Source: a virus. From it: a DNA stretch of 30,316 nucleotides. The notes under the pieces are model-generated. The model ran no database searches and was not told the origin of the DNA. It saw only the letters and a list, made by a program, of their open reading frames with translations. The stretch lies in IMG/VR virus record IMGVR_UViG_3300020183_000326, positions 1-30,316 of that record; one strand, 5' to 3'. Each line of letters begins with the position of its first letter. The stretch's first letter is position 1. The position numbers and the translations under genes are program-made. Below, one piece after another: positions 23,006 through 29,797 of the stretch.

Positions 23006-24951
23006 TGGGGTATCATCTCCTGTGGTAGTCCGGGGTTACCGGAAATAGCTTGGGGGACCATTGAGCCGGGGGCTTCGTTGGCTTGCGGCAGGGCTTCAGA
23101 CCCTGGCATCTGTTGCATTTGTGCGATTTGTTGCATCGCTTCCTCAGCCGCCATCGTCTGGTGCGCTTGGATGTGCAAGTCGATGGTTTGACGCACTTCA
23201 GGCTTCGCAAGTTCGTATGCAGGGGATTTGCGTTCCCGATTGTGTTGGGCGATGTGTTTGGCATGATCGTCAAAATCGGCGGGCATGACGGGAACGGCTT
23301 GCATGAGCAAACCGTTTTCCCATTCGGCTTTCGTGACATCAGGGTCGGTGGAACCGAGAAACCCTCGAGGGTCAGGTAGGTCCAGCATTCGTGCCAAAGC
23401 AATCCCGTCCACATTCTGAAAAGCCTGTGGAAATTGTTGTGCGAGGCTGGTGATAACCGACTGGGTGGCAATCTTAGAGCGGGGGGCGGTCGCATCCAAA
23501 GGTACTTTGACCTGCGGAAACTCTTCAATGTCTTCGGCTGTCCACTCGAATTGGAGTGTGTTGCCTTGCGGAGTGGTGAGAGTTTGGGTGCGAACCATGC
23601 CTGATTGGGAGGCGTACGACCGGTACATTTGCAACGTCATTTTGCCGATGCGCGCCCACATCGCCGACTGGTTGCGGGCCATCGGGCCGAGAGGGGTGTC
23701 GTCCTTCTCTGCGAGAACCGACAACGCTAAACCGGAGTTCCGGTCGCCAGGTGCTTGCCCTCGAGACACGGAGTGGGTGAAGAAAATGTCGTCCATTTCG
23801 GCTTCAAGTTGGGCGGCTTCCATGCTGATCCACCGTGGCACGTCGGGGGCGGTCTGCCAATGCGGTTCACCCAGTTCGGCGTTGTATTCCAGCACGTCGG
23901 CGGGGTCGGTGGTGATGACATCGGCGTCTTCGATAGACCCGGCTGGCACCATCAGACGGGCGTTCGCCGCTTTGCGCATATGTTCAAGGATGGTGGAGCG
24001 CGCCCGGTTGTAGGCGTACTGGATGTCACGGGCGGGAGTGAGCAGGGTGTGGCCGACCCATGTGCGCGGAATACGGCGTTGCGTAAACACCGCCAAGTTG
24101 AGGCTGGTGAACGGGAACGGCCAGCCTTGCCCGTCACCATACGAGTACACCTGTTTGTTGTTGACGACATGGACAACACAGCCGGGGGTGCGGTTAGTGG
24201 GACGCTCGTAGTAGCAGTAGACGAGGGTGAGGCGAGGCGGTTGGCCTTGCGGTCGGCGCGACAGAAGGGTGCGATGCCGTGCCGACAAGGCCGCTTCAGC
24301 ATCCGGCACCGGGTCAAAATCAAGGTTGTATCGTTCTTTCACCTGCTCAGGGGGTAAAGCGACACAGCGAATCCAGTAGCGGGCTGATTCCACGTCGGGG
24401 GAACCGGGTTCTAAACAGAACTCGGAAATACCTAGCGGAGTGAGACGCACCCCACCGGCAGGGATGTCAATGCCGGTCGCCAGGTCGGTGGCAACGACTT
24501 TACCCATACTCGGGTCCCAGTCAATGGAGATGGCGGCGGCACCACCGAACATGGTTTGCAGCAAAGACTCTTCCCTGATCTCAGCCCAATTCTGTTCGTA
24601 GGCTTCGGACAACAACAGTTGCTCTTGAAGATGTTGGCGACGCAGGTTGGAGTCGTCGATACCGGACGGTTCGACTTCCCAAATCAGCGGGGAGCGGGTC
24701 ATTCGGGCGATCAAGTTGGTGACACGCGGGCCAAACTTGTCGACGGTAATGCGGGTGAACCGTTCCGCTTCAGTCGCATAATCCAATTCTTGGACGATGT
24801 TACGGGTGTGATCCCACCAAACCCATTGGTGACCCCCAAAATAGGAGGCGTTCATCCAATAGTCGCGTCGTTCTTTCAACAGGTATTGGTCGGCTTTCGA
24901 CCACAAGTTGATGACTTCTTGCGGTTTGGGTGGTTCCCACGGCTTGTTCAC
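23002..24951 (-). CDS. Portal protein, P22-type (649 aa)
   Basis: A long protein with the segments of the large podovirus portal family: N-terminal helix LKERRDYWMNASYFGGHQW, ITVDKFGPRVTNLIARM, the core GWPFPFTSLNLAVFTQ, HTLLTPARDIQYAYNRAR (stem and loop helix), then SVSRGQAPGDRNSGLALSVL and PLGPMARNQSAMWARIGKM, and a Gln/Met-rich helical C-terminal barrel (about 590-649). Portal dodecamers form the DNA entry channel and dock terminase. GTG start at 24951, four bases overlapping the small TM gene (GTGA). Length of 649 aa suits this family. Confidence 0.85.
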   Translation of the reverse strand: MNKPWEPPKPQEVINLWSKADQYLLKERRDYWMNASYFGGHQWVWWDHTRNIVQELDYATEAERFTRITVDKFGPRVTNLIARMTRSPLIWEVEPSGIDDSNLRRQHLQEQLLLSEAYEQNWAEIREESLLQTMFGGAAAISIDWDPSMGKVVATDLATGIDIPAGGVRLTPLGISEFCLEPGSPDVESARYWIRCVALPPEQVKERYNLDFDPVPDAEAALSARHRTLLSRRPQGQPPRLTLVYCYYERPTNRTPGCVVHVVNNKQVYSYGDGQGWPFPFTSLNLAVFTQRRIPRTWVGHTLLTPARDIQYAYNRARSTILEHMRKAANARLMVPAGSIEDADVITTDPADVLEYNAELGEPHWQTAPDVPRWISMEAAQLEAEMDDIFFTHSVSRGQAPGDRNSGLALSVLAEKDDTPLGPMARNQSAMWARIGKMTLQMYRSYASQSGMVRTQTLTTPQGNTLQFEWTAEDIEEFPQVKVPLDATAPRSKIATQSVITSLAQQFPQAFQNVDGIALARMLDLPDPRGFLGSTDPDVTKAEWENGLLMQAVPVMPADFDDHAKHIAQHNRERKSPAYELAKPEVRQTIDLHIQAHQTMAAEEAMQQIAQMQQMPGSEALPQANEAPGSMVPQAISGNPGLPQEMIPQ

Positions 24952-25154
24952 GGTCCTACTGCCTCAACTGGTGTTTCCCACGCGGAGCGTGTTTTGGTGT
25001 CGTCACGATCTTTCTTGCGTGGCTTACGACTCTGCTCGGCCGCTATTGCGACAGCTGGACTCTTCGCCAACAATAGATTAGTCAGACGACGGTTCTCTCG
25101 TAGCAACATTCCGATGACGGCGGCCAAAACGACGATAGCGACGGTGGCAATCAC
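24948..25154 (-). CDS. Small one-TM protein upstream of the portal (68 aa)
   Basis: Starts at GTG 25154, overlapping the upstream stop (GTGA). A hydrophobic span (about residues 2-18, IATVAIVVLAAVIGMLL) is followed by a basic helix (RENRRLTNLLLAK) and a charged tail. It ends in a second GTGA overlap with the portal start, so it is firmly embedded in the packaging operon. A membrane protein in this position is unusual; it could tether packaging to the membrane or simply be coupled for expression. Function not recognised. Confidence 0.65.
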   Translation of the reverse strand: MIATVAIVVLAAVIGMLLRENRRLTNLLLAKSPAVAIAAEQSRKPRKKDRDDTKTRSAWETPVEAVGP

Positions 25155-25636
25155 AGGTCACCCACAAAGTCGGTGTTGACGGCCGATTCCTCCCGACGAG
25201 GGCGACCGCGCTTGCGGACGAGGGGTGCGTCCGCTTCCGATGGTGCGTCATCGTGCGACAGATCACCCCCGTCGGTCGGAGGCACGGAGCCTGCCTTCTC
25301 CGTAGAGGAAGACTGTACACCATGCACAGCCCCGGCAATCGCCGCTAAACGCTGTTCGGCATCTTCGGCACGGTTGATGAGTTTGGCGACCACACGGTTC
25401 AACGTGTCCACTTCACCGTTGTGGGCGAACGCCAACCCTCGAGACGGGGCGCACATCCGGCCGATCTCGACCGCACAATCAGCACAAATGTAGAGACGAG
25501 TGACAGCGGACGGGTTCAAGTCCTCTGGACTGTTGTGGCCGTCCAAATCCTGTTCCATGTCGATGATCGGTTTTGCTACACCACGGCAAATCCAACAGCA
25601 ACCAGGCAGATAGTTGTAGTTGTCAACCAGTCTCAT
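25151..25636 (-). CDS. Cys-rich, AT-hook-bearing protein beside terL (161 aa)
   Basis: N-terminal cysteines at 13, 14 and 17 and a second pair C51-x-x-C54 (YICADCAVEIG) suggest a zinc ribbon. A helical middle (about 75-105) leads to an acidic region and RKRGRPRR at 141-148, a typical AT-hook minor-groove binding motif. Such a protein could hold DNA during packaging. Its ATG directly abuts the stop of the terminase gene (TGAATG) and its own end overlaps the small TM gene. The combination of ribbon and AT-hook in this position is not one I recognise. Confidence 0.7.
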   Translation of the reverse strand: MRLVDNYNYLPGCCWICRGVAKPIIDMEQDLDGHNSPEDLNPSAVTRLYICADCAVEIGRMCAPSRGLAFAHNGEVDTLNRVVAKLINRAEDAEQRLAAIAGAVHGVQSSSTEKAGSVPPTDGGDLSHDDAPSEADAPLVRKRGRPRREESAVNTDFVGDL

Positions 25637-27211
25637 TCACAATCTCCGTTTCTTCGCGCTTTTGTCAAGACGCTCTATGAACTTTTGGACTTTGCCTTCT
25701 GCACCGGGCATTGTGACCTTGTTTTTGCGCGAAATGTCATTGTACGGGCGGCAGGCTAAAAGGTACCTTAGTGCGTCCACGGCATGATCTTCGTCATCTG
25801 TGTCAATGTCTTCTACCTGCACTTTGGCGTGACGCATAGCTGGGAGGGTGCGCAACAGGTTTTCGCAGGTGGAGAACACTTTCAGTTTCGGTTCCCCTGA
25901 AATCGGGGCCGGTTGCAGGTAGCGGCGCACGTTCTGCCAGCCGGACACACGCGCGTTCTTGGCGCGGGTGACATGAACACCGAGACTGTTGTACACACCT
26001 GCAACAGTTGTCCCCATTCCGGATGTGTTGCTGTAGGTGGACGGGTCGATAGCGGTGGCGGTGACATTCTCAAACCGGCCATTGGACATTTTGGACATTT
26101 CTTTGACTTGTGCCGCCTGTTGGGCGACCGTCAGGTTCCGTTGGTACGCCTCCCTGTACACATAGCAGATGCCTGTGGCAGGGTTCCACGCCCCCCACAG
26201 ACAGCAGTACGGGTTAGCGGTACCAAAGTCGATACCCCGATAGCGAGGCCATTCGGCTGGCACCTCGAACGGCTCCACAACGTGCAGATCACGGCGAAAC
26301 TCGGTGAAATACTGGCCGGTGAACGTGTCCCAGTCACCTAACAGTTTCTGTTTACGTTCCGTTTCAGGGAGCATTGACAGGTGTTTACGGTAGGTGGGGT
26401 CAATGTGCGGGTTGTCGTCGACGGTGGACGGCACGAATGCGACCACCAAATGGTTGTTCGGGTCGTGAGGAATGTCGAGTTGGGCGAGTTCGCTGTTGTT
26501 ATCAGGGAGTTCGACGCGCCGAACGATGTCAGGGTTCTCAAACCCGTCACGCACGTCGTAAACGACCGCAAACCGGCCGTGTTGGGTGGGTTGGACGAGC
26601 ATCCGATACAGGAACGTGTGGCCTCGATCACCGGGGTTGGTGGCGAACATGACGTGGGTGCGAACACCCTGGTTAGCCATATGACGGGATGTTCGCAGAC
26701 GGCCGGAGATCATCAGCATCTGATAGGGGGTGAACTGGGTTGCCTCATCAAACCCGATGAAGTCGTATTCGGCACTCATGTATTGGCCGACATCCTCGTC
26801 TCGGGCGCAAAACCCGTATTCGATGATGCTCGAGTTGTCATACCACCAGGCTTTCACGTTGTCGATGGACCGCAGTTGAGCTTTCACATCCAGTTGGGCG
26901 TACCGCACTTGTGAGCGGATGATAAGCGACCGGCGTAGTTCGGGGAGGGCGGTACGGATGAGGAGGGTGCGATGACCAGGATGTTTCGCGGACAGTTCGT
27001 GGGCGTGGAAGGCGAGCAGTTCGCTCTTACCACCACCGGCGGCACCGCCGTACAGCAGCCAGTCCGTTTTCCGTACCAGAATGTGGGCGCGTTCCTGCCG
27101 AAGGTTGCCGGTCAGCCTCCACGCCGACAGATCAGCCTCAAGTAGACGCAAATATTCGTCTTGTTCGGCGGTGGTGAGTTGAAGAAACTCGTCGTCGGAC
27201 AGCAAATTCAT
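25637..27211 (-). CDS. terL: Terminase large subunit (524 aa)
   Basis: ATPase motor and nuclease of DNA packaging. Walker A GGAAGGGKS is at 55-63, Walker B FIGFDEA at 151-157 with the catalytic DE pair, motif C ATNP at 190-193, and the nuclease acidic residues in RGIDFG (D328), AIDPS (D389) and DDEDHAVDALRY (D479). The N-terminal helix (about 5-30) likely binds the small subunit. Length is normal. ATGA overlap with the GP88-like gene upstream and direct abutment with the ribbon protein downstream place it in a coupled packaging operon. Assignment is secure from the paired motifs. Confidence 0.93.
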   Translation of the reverse strand: MNLLSDDEFLQLTTAEQDEYLRLLEADLSAWRLTGNLRQERAHILVRKTDWLLYGGAAGGGKSELLAFHAHELSAKHPGHRTLLIRTALPELRRSLIIRSQVRYAQLDVKAQLRSIDNVKAWWYDNSSIIEYGFCARDEDVGQYMSAEYDFIGFDEATQFTPYQMLMISGRLRTSRHMANQGVRTHVMFATNPGDRGHTFLYRMLVQPTQHGRFAVVYDVRDGFENPDIVRRVELPDNNSELAQLDIPHDPNNHLVVAFVPSTVDDNPHIDPTYRKHLSMLPETERKQKLLGDWDTFTGQYFTEFRRDLHVVEPFEVPAEWPRYRGIDFGTANPYCCLWGAWNPATGICYVYREAYQRNLTVAQQAAQVKEMSKMSNGRFENVTATAIDPSTYSNTSGMGTTVAGVYNSLGVHVTRAKNARVSGWQNVRRYLQPAPISGEPKLKVFSTCENLLRTLPAMRHAKVQVEDIDTDDEDHAVDALRYLLACRPYNDISRKNKVTMPGAEGKVQKFIERLDKSAKKRRL

Positions 27212-27936
27212 AGGTCGCTCATTGTTCTTCCGTCAAATCGTTTGTTAGCGACCGGCAGGTTGTTAGCAACAATGCCAATCTTGTTGCTTGGCGCACAGAC
27301 AGCCAGCAGGTCGTTGTCGGACTGGTCATAGTATCCAGCCTTGGTCAACGCTTCTAGCGTCGGGAACACGTCGGCGTGACGGTCGGTGTCCCGGTCAATC
27401 ATGTGATCTTGTTTCCCGCCATACGAGTAGATGACACGAAAGTTGGTTGGCAAAATAGCGTTCTTTAGCATGGCGACTTCTTTGGTGTACGCATAAAACA
27501 GCAGGTCTTCCCAGTCTTCGGCTAGGTCAATCCATAGTTGCAGGTAATCCTCGGAAAAGAAGTCTCCGGCATCGTGAATGCGAAGTGCTTTACCGCCGTT
27601 GGCGATCCAGCCTGCCAGCCATTCATCATTTGGGTCGTGGTCAATCTGTGCCGGTTGGCCGGTGGGACGCATTCGTTTGTGAGCAAGTTCGACAGCTATT
27701 GCAGTTTGCCATTTTTTTGGTGTTTCCAGCACCATTTTTAGGTTGGCGAGGTGTTTGCGCCGCACGTTGCTGAAGGTGTAGGTGCCAAACTTTGCGTAGC
27801 ACACTCGGCCGCAAGCTAGAGCGTTAGGACAGCAGTTGAACCTTGTTCCGTCGCCAAGATCAACAACATGCGCTGGGATCGTCCAATTCCACACACCGAC
27901 ACGGCGTAGTTCGCTGTTCTGTGTCAACAAACTCAT
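27208..27936 (-). CDS. GP88-like cysteine protein between the terminase genes (242 aa)
   Basis: The N-terminus has CCPNALACGRVCYAKFG (cysteines 35, 36, 42, 46) followed by GTYTFSNVRRKH, and the centre has ALRIHDAGDFFSEDYLQLW (118-135) and LLFYAYTK (145-152). These match the phage family Gene product 88 (GP88), whose proteins share a C...C...CYA cluster and an RIHDxGDFxS core; a radical-SAM-like barrel has seemed plausible to me but is not established. The gene overlaps its neighbours by ATGA at both ends, so it is made with both terminase subunits. Its place is striking: such genes are usually in early or accessory regions. Function unknown. Confidence 0.72.
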   Translation of the reverse strand: MSLLTQNSELRRVGVWNWTIPAHVVDLGDGTRFNCCPNALACGRVCYAKFGTYTFSNVRRKHLANLKMVLETPKKWQTAIAVELAHKRMRPTGQPAQIDHDPNDEWLAGWIANGGKALRIHDAGDFFSEDYLQLWIDLAEDWEDLLFYAYTKEVAMLKNAILPTNFRVIYSYGGKQDHMIDRDTDRHADVFPTLEALTKAGYYDQSDNDLLAVCAPSNKIGIVANNLPVANKRFDGRTMSDL

Positions 27937-28487
27937 GCAGTTCCGTCCCCAATCGCCCGTAGGCCAGCCTCGACACGCTGTTTAGCGGTGGCGCGCAACT
28001 CTTCGAGACGGGACTGACGGTCTTCCGGGTTGCCGGTGCGCTGCTCCTGAATAGAAGTCGCCTGCCCAGACTCCAAACGAAGGATGTCATACCAGATTTT
28101 TGCCACTTTCGTCGCTTCCTCAGCGGTTTTGATCTCCCATTCACCCCCGGCGAGCCGCAAACCCAAGTCGACGATGATCCCTTGAGCCAATTTGGGGAGG
28201 ATTTCCCTCGAGGCGACCCCCGAAGCCAACATTTCTTCCCCTAACACCCGTAACTGTTCAGCCCGTTTCTTCTGTTCGGCGCGCTCCAACTCCTTTTTGA
28301 CACGCATCTCATCCAAATCGGCGGCTCGACGCTGTTTCCGGCCTCGTTCCACCTCCCCATCAGACACCACCTCAAGCGACGACAGGTCGTCCACAACCCG
28401 GTGGGTGGGGATACCGTCATGCGGTTTACGGCCTTTGATGCCGTCGACGATCTGCTGTGCGGATTCGCTCACTTTACGAGGGGTCAC
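27933..28487 (-). CDS. Probable terminase small subunit (184 aa)
   Basis: GTG start at 28487, overlapping the upstream stop as GTGA, which rejects a longer upstream reading. Sequence: an N-terminal helix (KVSESAQQIVDGIKGRKP), a long charged coiled coil (about 44-85), and C-terminal helices (TAEEATKVAKIWYDILRL). Helical, oligomer-forming proteins of this size immediately before terL are usually small terminase subunits that recognise the packaging site. No canonical HTH is clear, so the assignment is positional. Confidence 0.6.
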   Translation of the reverse strand: MTPRKVSESAQQIVDGIKGRKPHDGIPTHRVVDDLSSLEVVSDGEVERGRKQRRAADLDEMRVKKELERAEQKKRAEQLRVLGEEMLASGVASREILPKLAQGIIVDLGLRLAGGEWEIKTAEEATKVAKIWYDILRLESGQATSIQEQRTGNPEDRQSRLEELRATAKQRVEAGLRAIGDGTA

Positions 28488-28768
28488 AAGATGATCTTCC
28501 CGTCCAAAATGTCGTGCAGGGTCGCCCAAATCTGCATAGACAGGCTGGCGACCGCCTGACACGCCACCATCTCCCCCGCCGTCAACGTCCCCACCTGATA
28601 GGAACGCTCCGCAAGCTCCAAAGTGTGCGCCGCCGCCAAAAAAGCGACCCGACATTCGGCTGGGGTCAGGAACACGCCTTGGGATTCGAGAGCGAACCGG
28701 GCTTGTGCGACCAACTGGTCGTTCCCCAGACGGGTGACAGTCCCCATCAGATCATCAACAACACTCAT
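28484..28768 (-). CDS. Small helical protein opening the packaging operon (94 aa)
   Basis: The product begins MSVVDDLMGTVTRLGNDQL, is wholly helical with a conserved-looking FLTPAECRVAFLAAAHTLELAER and a second helix (EMVACQAVASLSMQIWATL). A strong GGAGG (28782-28778) nine bases before the ATG at 28768 fixes the start and argues against longer readings into the noncoding region. It is the first gene of the leftward cluster. Function not recognised; a second small terminase-like or packaging-regulatory protein is possible. Confidence 0.7.
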   Translation of the reverse strand: MSVVDDLMGTVTRLGNDQLVAQARFALESQGVFLTPAECRVAFLAAAHTLELAERSYQVGTLTAGEMVACQAVASLSMQIWATLHDILDGKIIL

Positions 28769-28802
28769 ACCCCTGAACCTCCGTATCCGCAGAGAACCCC
28801 AC

Positions 28803-28820
28803 CGTAACACAACTGTTACG
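28803..28820. repeat. 18-bp palindrome CGTAACA-CAAC-TGTTACG
   Basis: A perfect 7-bp inverted repeat around a 4-nt spacer, 35 bases upstream of the first leftward start codon and inside the leader. Its symmetry and place suit an operator for a dimeric regulator, or part of a hairpin in the 5' leader. Confidence 0.5.
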
Positions 28821-28898
28821 CAACATGACGCAACTCTCCGACATCTCGATGCTACGATCCGACCGTCACCTTTATCACAGTCATGGTTTGGCGACACC

Positions 28899-28930
28899 GC
28901 CGGTGGGACAACTTGAGGTGTCCCACCGGC
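28899..28930. terminator. Perfect 12-bp stem hairpin
   Basis: GCCGGTGGGACA and TGTCCCACCGGC form a perfect 12-bp stem with an 8-nt loop (ACTTGAGG). It lies 131 bases upstream of the first leftward gene. Without a T-run on either side it could end transcription in both directions or form a leader structure. Confidence 0.65.
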
Positions 28931-29288
28931 ACACAACCCACAACAACAGCCTGTACAGAGACAGGCATCAGACCCAACCCGATTGCATGGGGGCCGGTGA
29001 CACACGGTGACGTGGGTAGACCTCGTTGCACCGACGACGAGGAGCAGCGTTTCCAAACGACACAAATGGCGAAGGTTGTCCACCGAACACGTCTAGACCG
29101 GCACCCTGAGGCTACCAGCCCGAATTGTGGGGGAAGAACAACCGCCAGCTCTACCCACAGAGGAAGAGGACGCGAGACGAGGAACGAAGTCGAAGCGTCG
29201 ACCCAACGAGCGAAGCGAGGCGGGAGCAACAACGCAACCAGCCGCCAACACAAACACCACCCGGAACGGCCAGCAACAAACCCTCGAC

Positions 29289-29360
29289 CTGCAAATCCCT
29301 GCAAATAACTGCAAAAACATACCGTCACACAACCGCAACAAACGCAACACAACCGCAACA
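29289..29360 (+). repeat. Helically phased short repeats
   Basis: Three perfect in-phase 10-bp units CTGCAAATCC, CTGCAAATAA and CTGCAAAAAC (29289-29318) are followed by two copies of ACAACCGCAACA (29329-29340 and 29349-29360) at a 20-bp period, with an AACGCAACAC variant between. Multiples of 10 bp put all units on one face of the helix, as for iterons or a binding array. Confidence 0.7.
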
Positions 29361-29423
29361 CACCAGTCGAGCCACAACACACACCCAAAAAACCAAAAAA
29401 TACGGGAACGGGCAGTAGTAGGA

Positions 29424-29441
29424 GGGGGGTGGGGTCCCCCC
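29424..29441. repeat. G6/C6 palindrome
   Basis: GGGGGG at 29424-29429 and CCCCCC at 29436-29441 surround TGGGGT, giving a GC-only stem. Such a dyad upstream of terminase genes is a possible cohesive-end or packaging recognition site; equally it may be only a hairpin. Confidence 0.45.
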
Positions 29442-29454
29442 ACGGGTGCGTACC

Positions 29455-29472
29455 GGGGTGGGGTGGGGTGGG
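29455..29472 (+). other. Perfect G-quadruplex motif
   Basis: Four G-runs of 4, 4, 4 and 3 bases separated by single T residues (GGGGTGGGGTGGGGTGGG). One-base loops predict a very stable parallel quadruplex on the + strand, or an i-motif on the other. It lies 14 bases past the G6/C6 palindrome. Confidence 0.7.
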
Positions 29473-29553
29473 CAACGGCATCGGGTGCCGGTGGGGCATC
29501 GCCTCGGGTGCCACGGCCACCGCCCGCCCACGGCACCCAAGGACACGGGAATG

Positions 29554-29591
29554 GGGCTACCGACCACCTCGAGGGCTGCCGACCACCTCGA
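29554..29591 (+). repeat. 19-bp tandem repeat, two copies
   Basis: GGGCTACCGACCACCTCGA (29554-29572) is followed directly by GGGCTGCCGACCACCTCGA (29573-29591), one mismatch in 19. Each copy ends in a CTCGA element. It precedes the GC hairpins and the rightward gene, so it may bind a regulator. Confidence 0.7.
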
Positions 29592-29597
29592 ACCCCG

Positions 29598-29639
29598 CCG
29601 ACCTTCGGTCGGTCACCCCGTCGGGCAAGCCCTCGGGGT
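29598..29639. terminator. Two adjacent GC-rich hairpins
   Basis: CCGACC-TTC-GGTCGG (29598-29612) and ACCCCG with CGGGGT around GGGC-AA-GCCC (29615-29639) are back-to-back stem-loops. They lie about 160 bases upstream of the rightward start. No T-run follows. They could insulate the rightward promoter from transcription coming from the spacer. Confidence 0.5.
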
Positions 29640-29692
29640 CTCGGCTCGTCGGCGTACATTCCGACAGGTGGCCCGCATGGTCATGCGCCTAG

Positions 29693-29721
29693 TTGCATGA
29701 TAAATCGTCACGATGTTGTAA
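29693..29721 (+). promoter_or_regulatory. Weak promoter candidate for the rightward gene
   Basis: TTGCAT (29693-29698) and TTGTAA (29716-29721) with a 17-bp spacer. Alternatively the TAAACT at 29746-29751 could be a -10 without a good -35. Both precede the ATG at 29798 with a leader of 40-75 bases. Confidence 0.3.
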
Positions 29722-29797
29722 CACACATTCCAGCGTGGGAAGGGGTAAACTCAGGCTAGCGGTCAATCCCGACCCGAACCCGAAAGGAACCCAACCC

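Larger units (their letters stand above)
28769..29797. other. About 1 kb structured spacer without a convincing gene
   Basis: Between the leftward packaging cluster and the rightward gene at 29798 several long open frames exist on both strands, but they lack plausible protein texture (for example repeated Gly/Pro/Arg or Thr/Asn strings), so I treat them as by-products of biased composition. The stretch holds an operator-like palindrome, a perfect 12-bp hairpin, phased repeats, a G-quadruplex, a tandem repeat and GC hairpins, each listed separately. It likely contains the divergent promoters and could contain the cos/pac site or an origin. Confidence 0.7.

Noticed and set aside
28488-28655. 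Longer start for the small terminase candidate
   Set aside because: The extension is Gly-rich out-of-frame text of the upstream gene, and GTG 28487 gives a GTGA overlap as elsewhere in this operon.
28769-29083. N-terminal extension of the 94-aa gene
   Set aside because: GGAGG nine bases before the ATG at 28768 fixes the start, and the extension is Cys/Arg-rich noise crossing the 12-bp hairpin.
28883-29759. Long plus-strand open frames of 141 and 210 codons in the spacer (and 188- and 222-codon frames on the minus strand)
   Set aside because: Protein text is low-complexity or biased, starts lack ribosome sites, frames overlap each other on both strands and run through hairpins and repeats; composition bias explains the openness.
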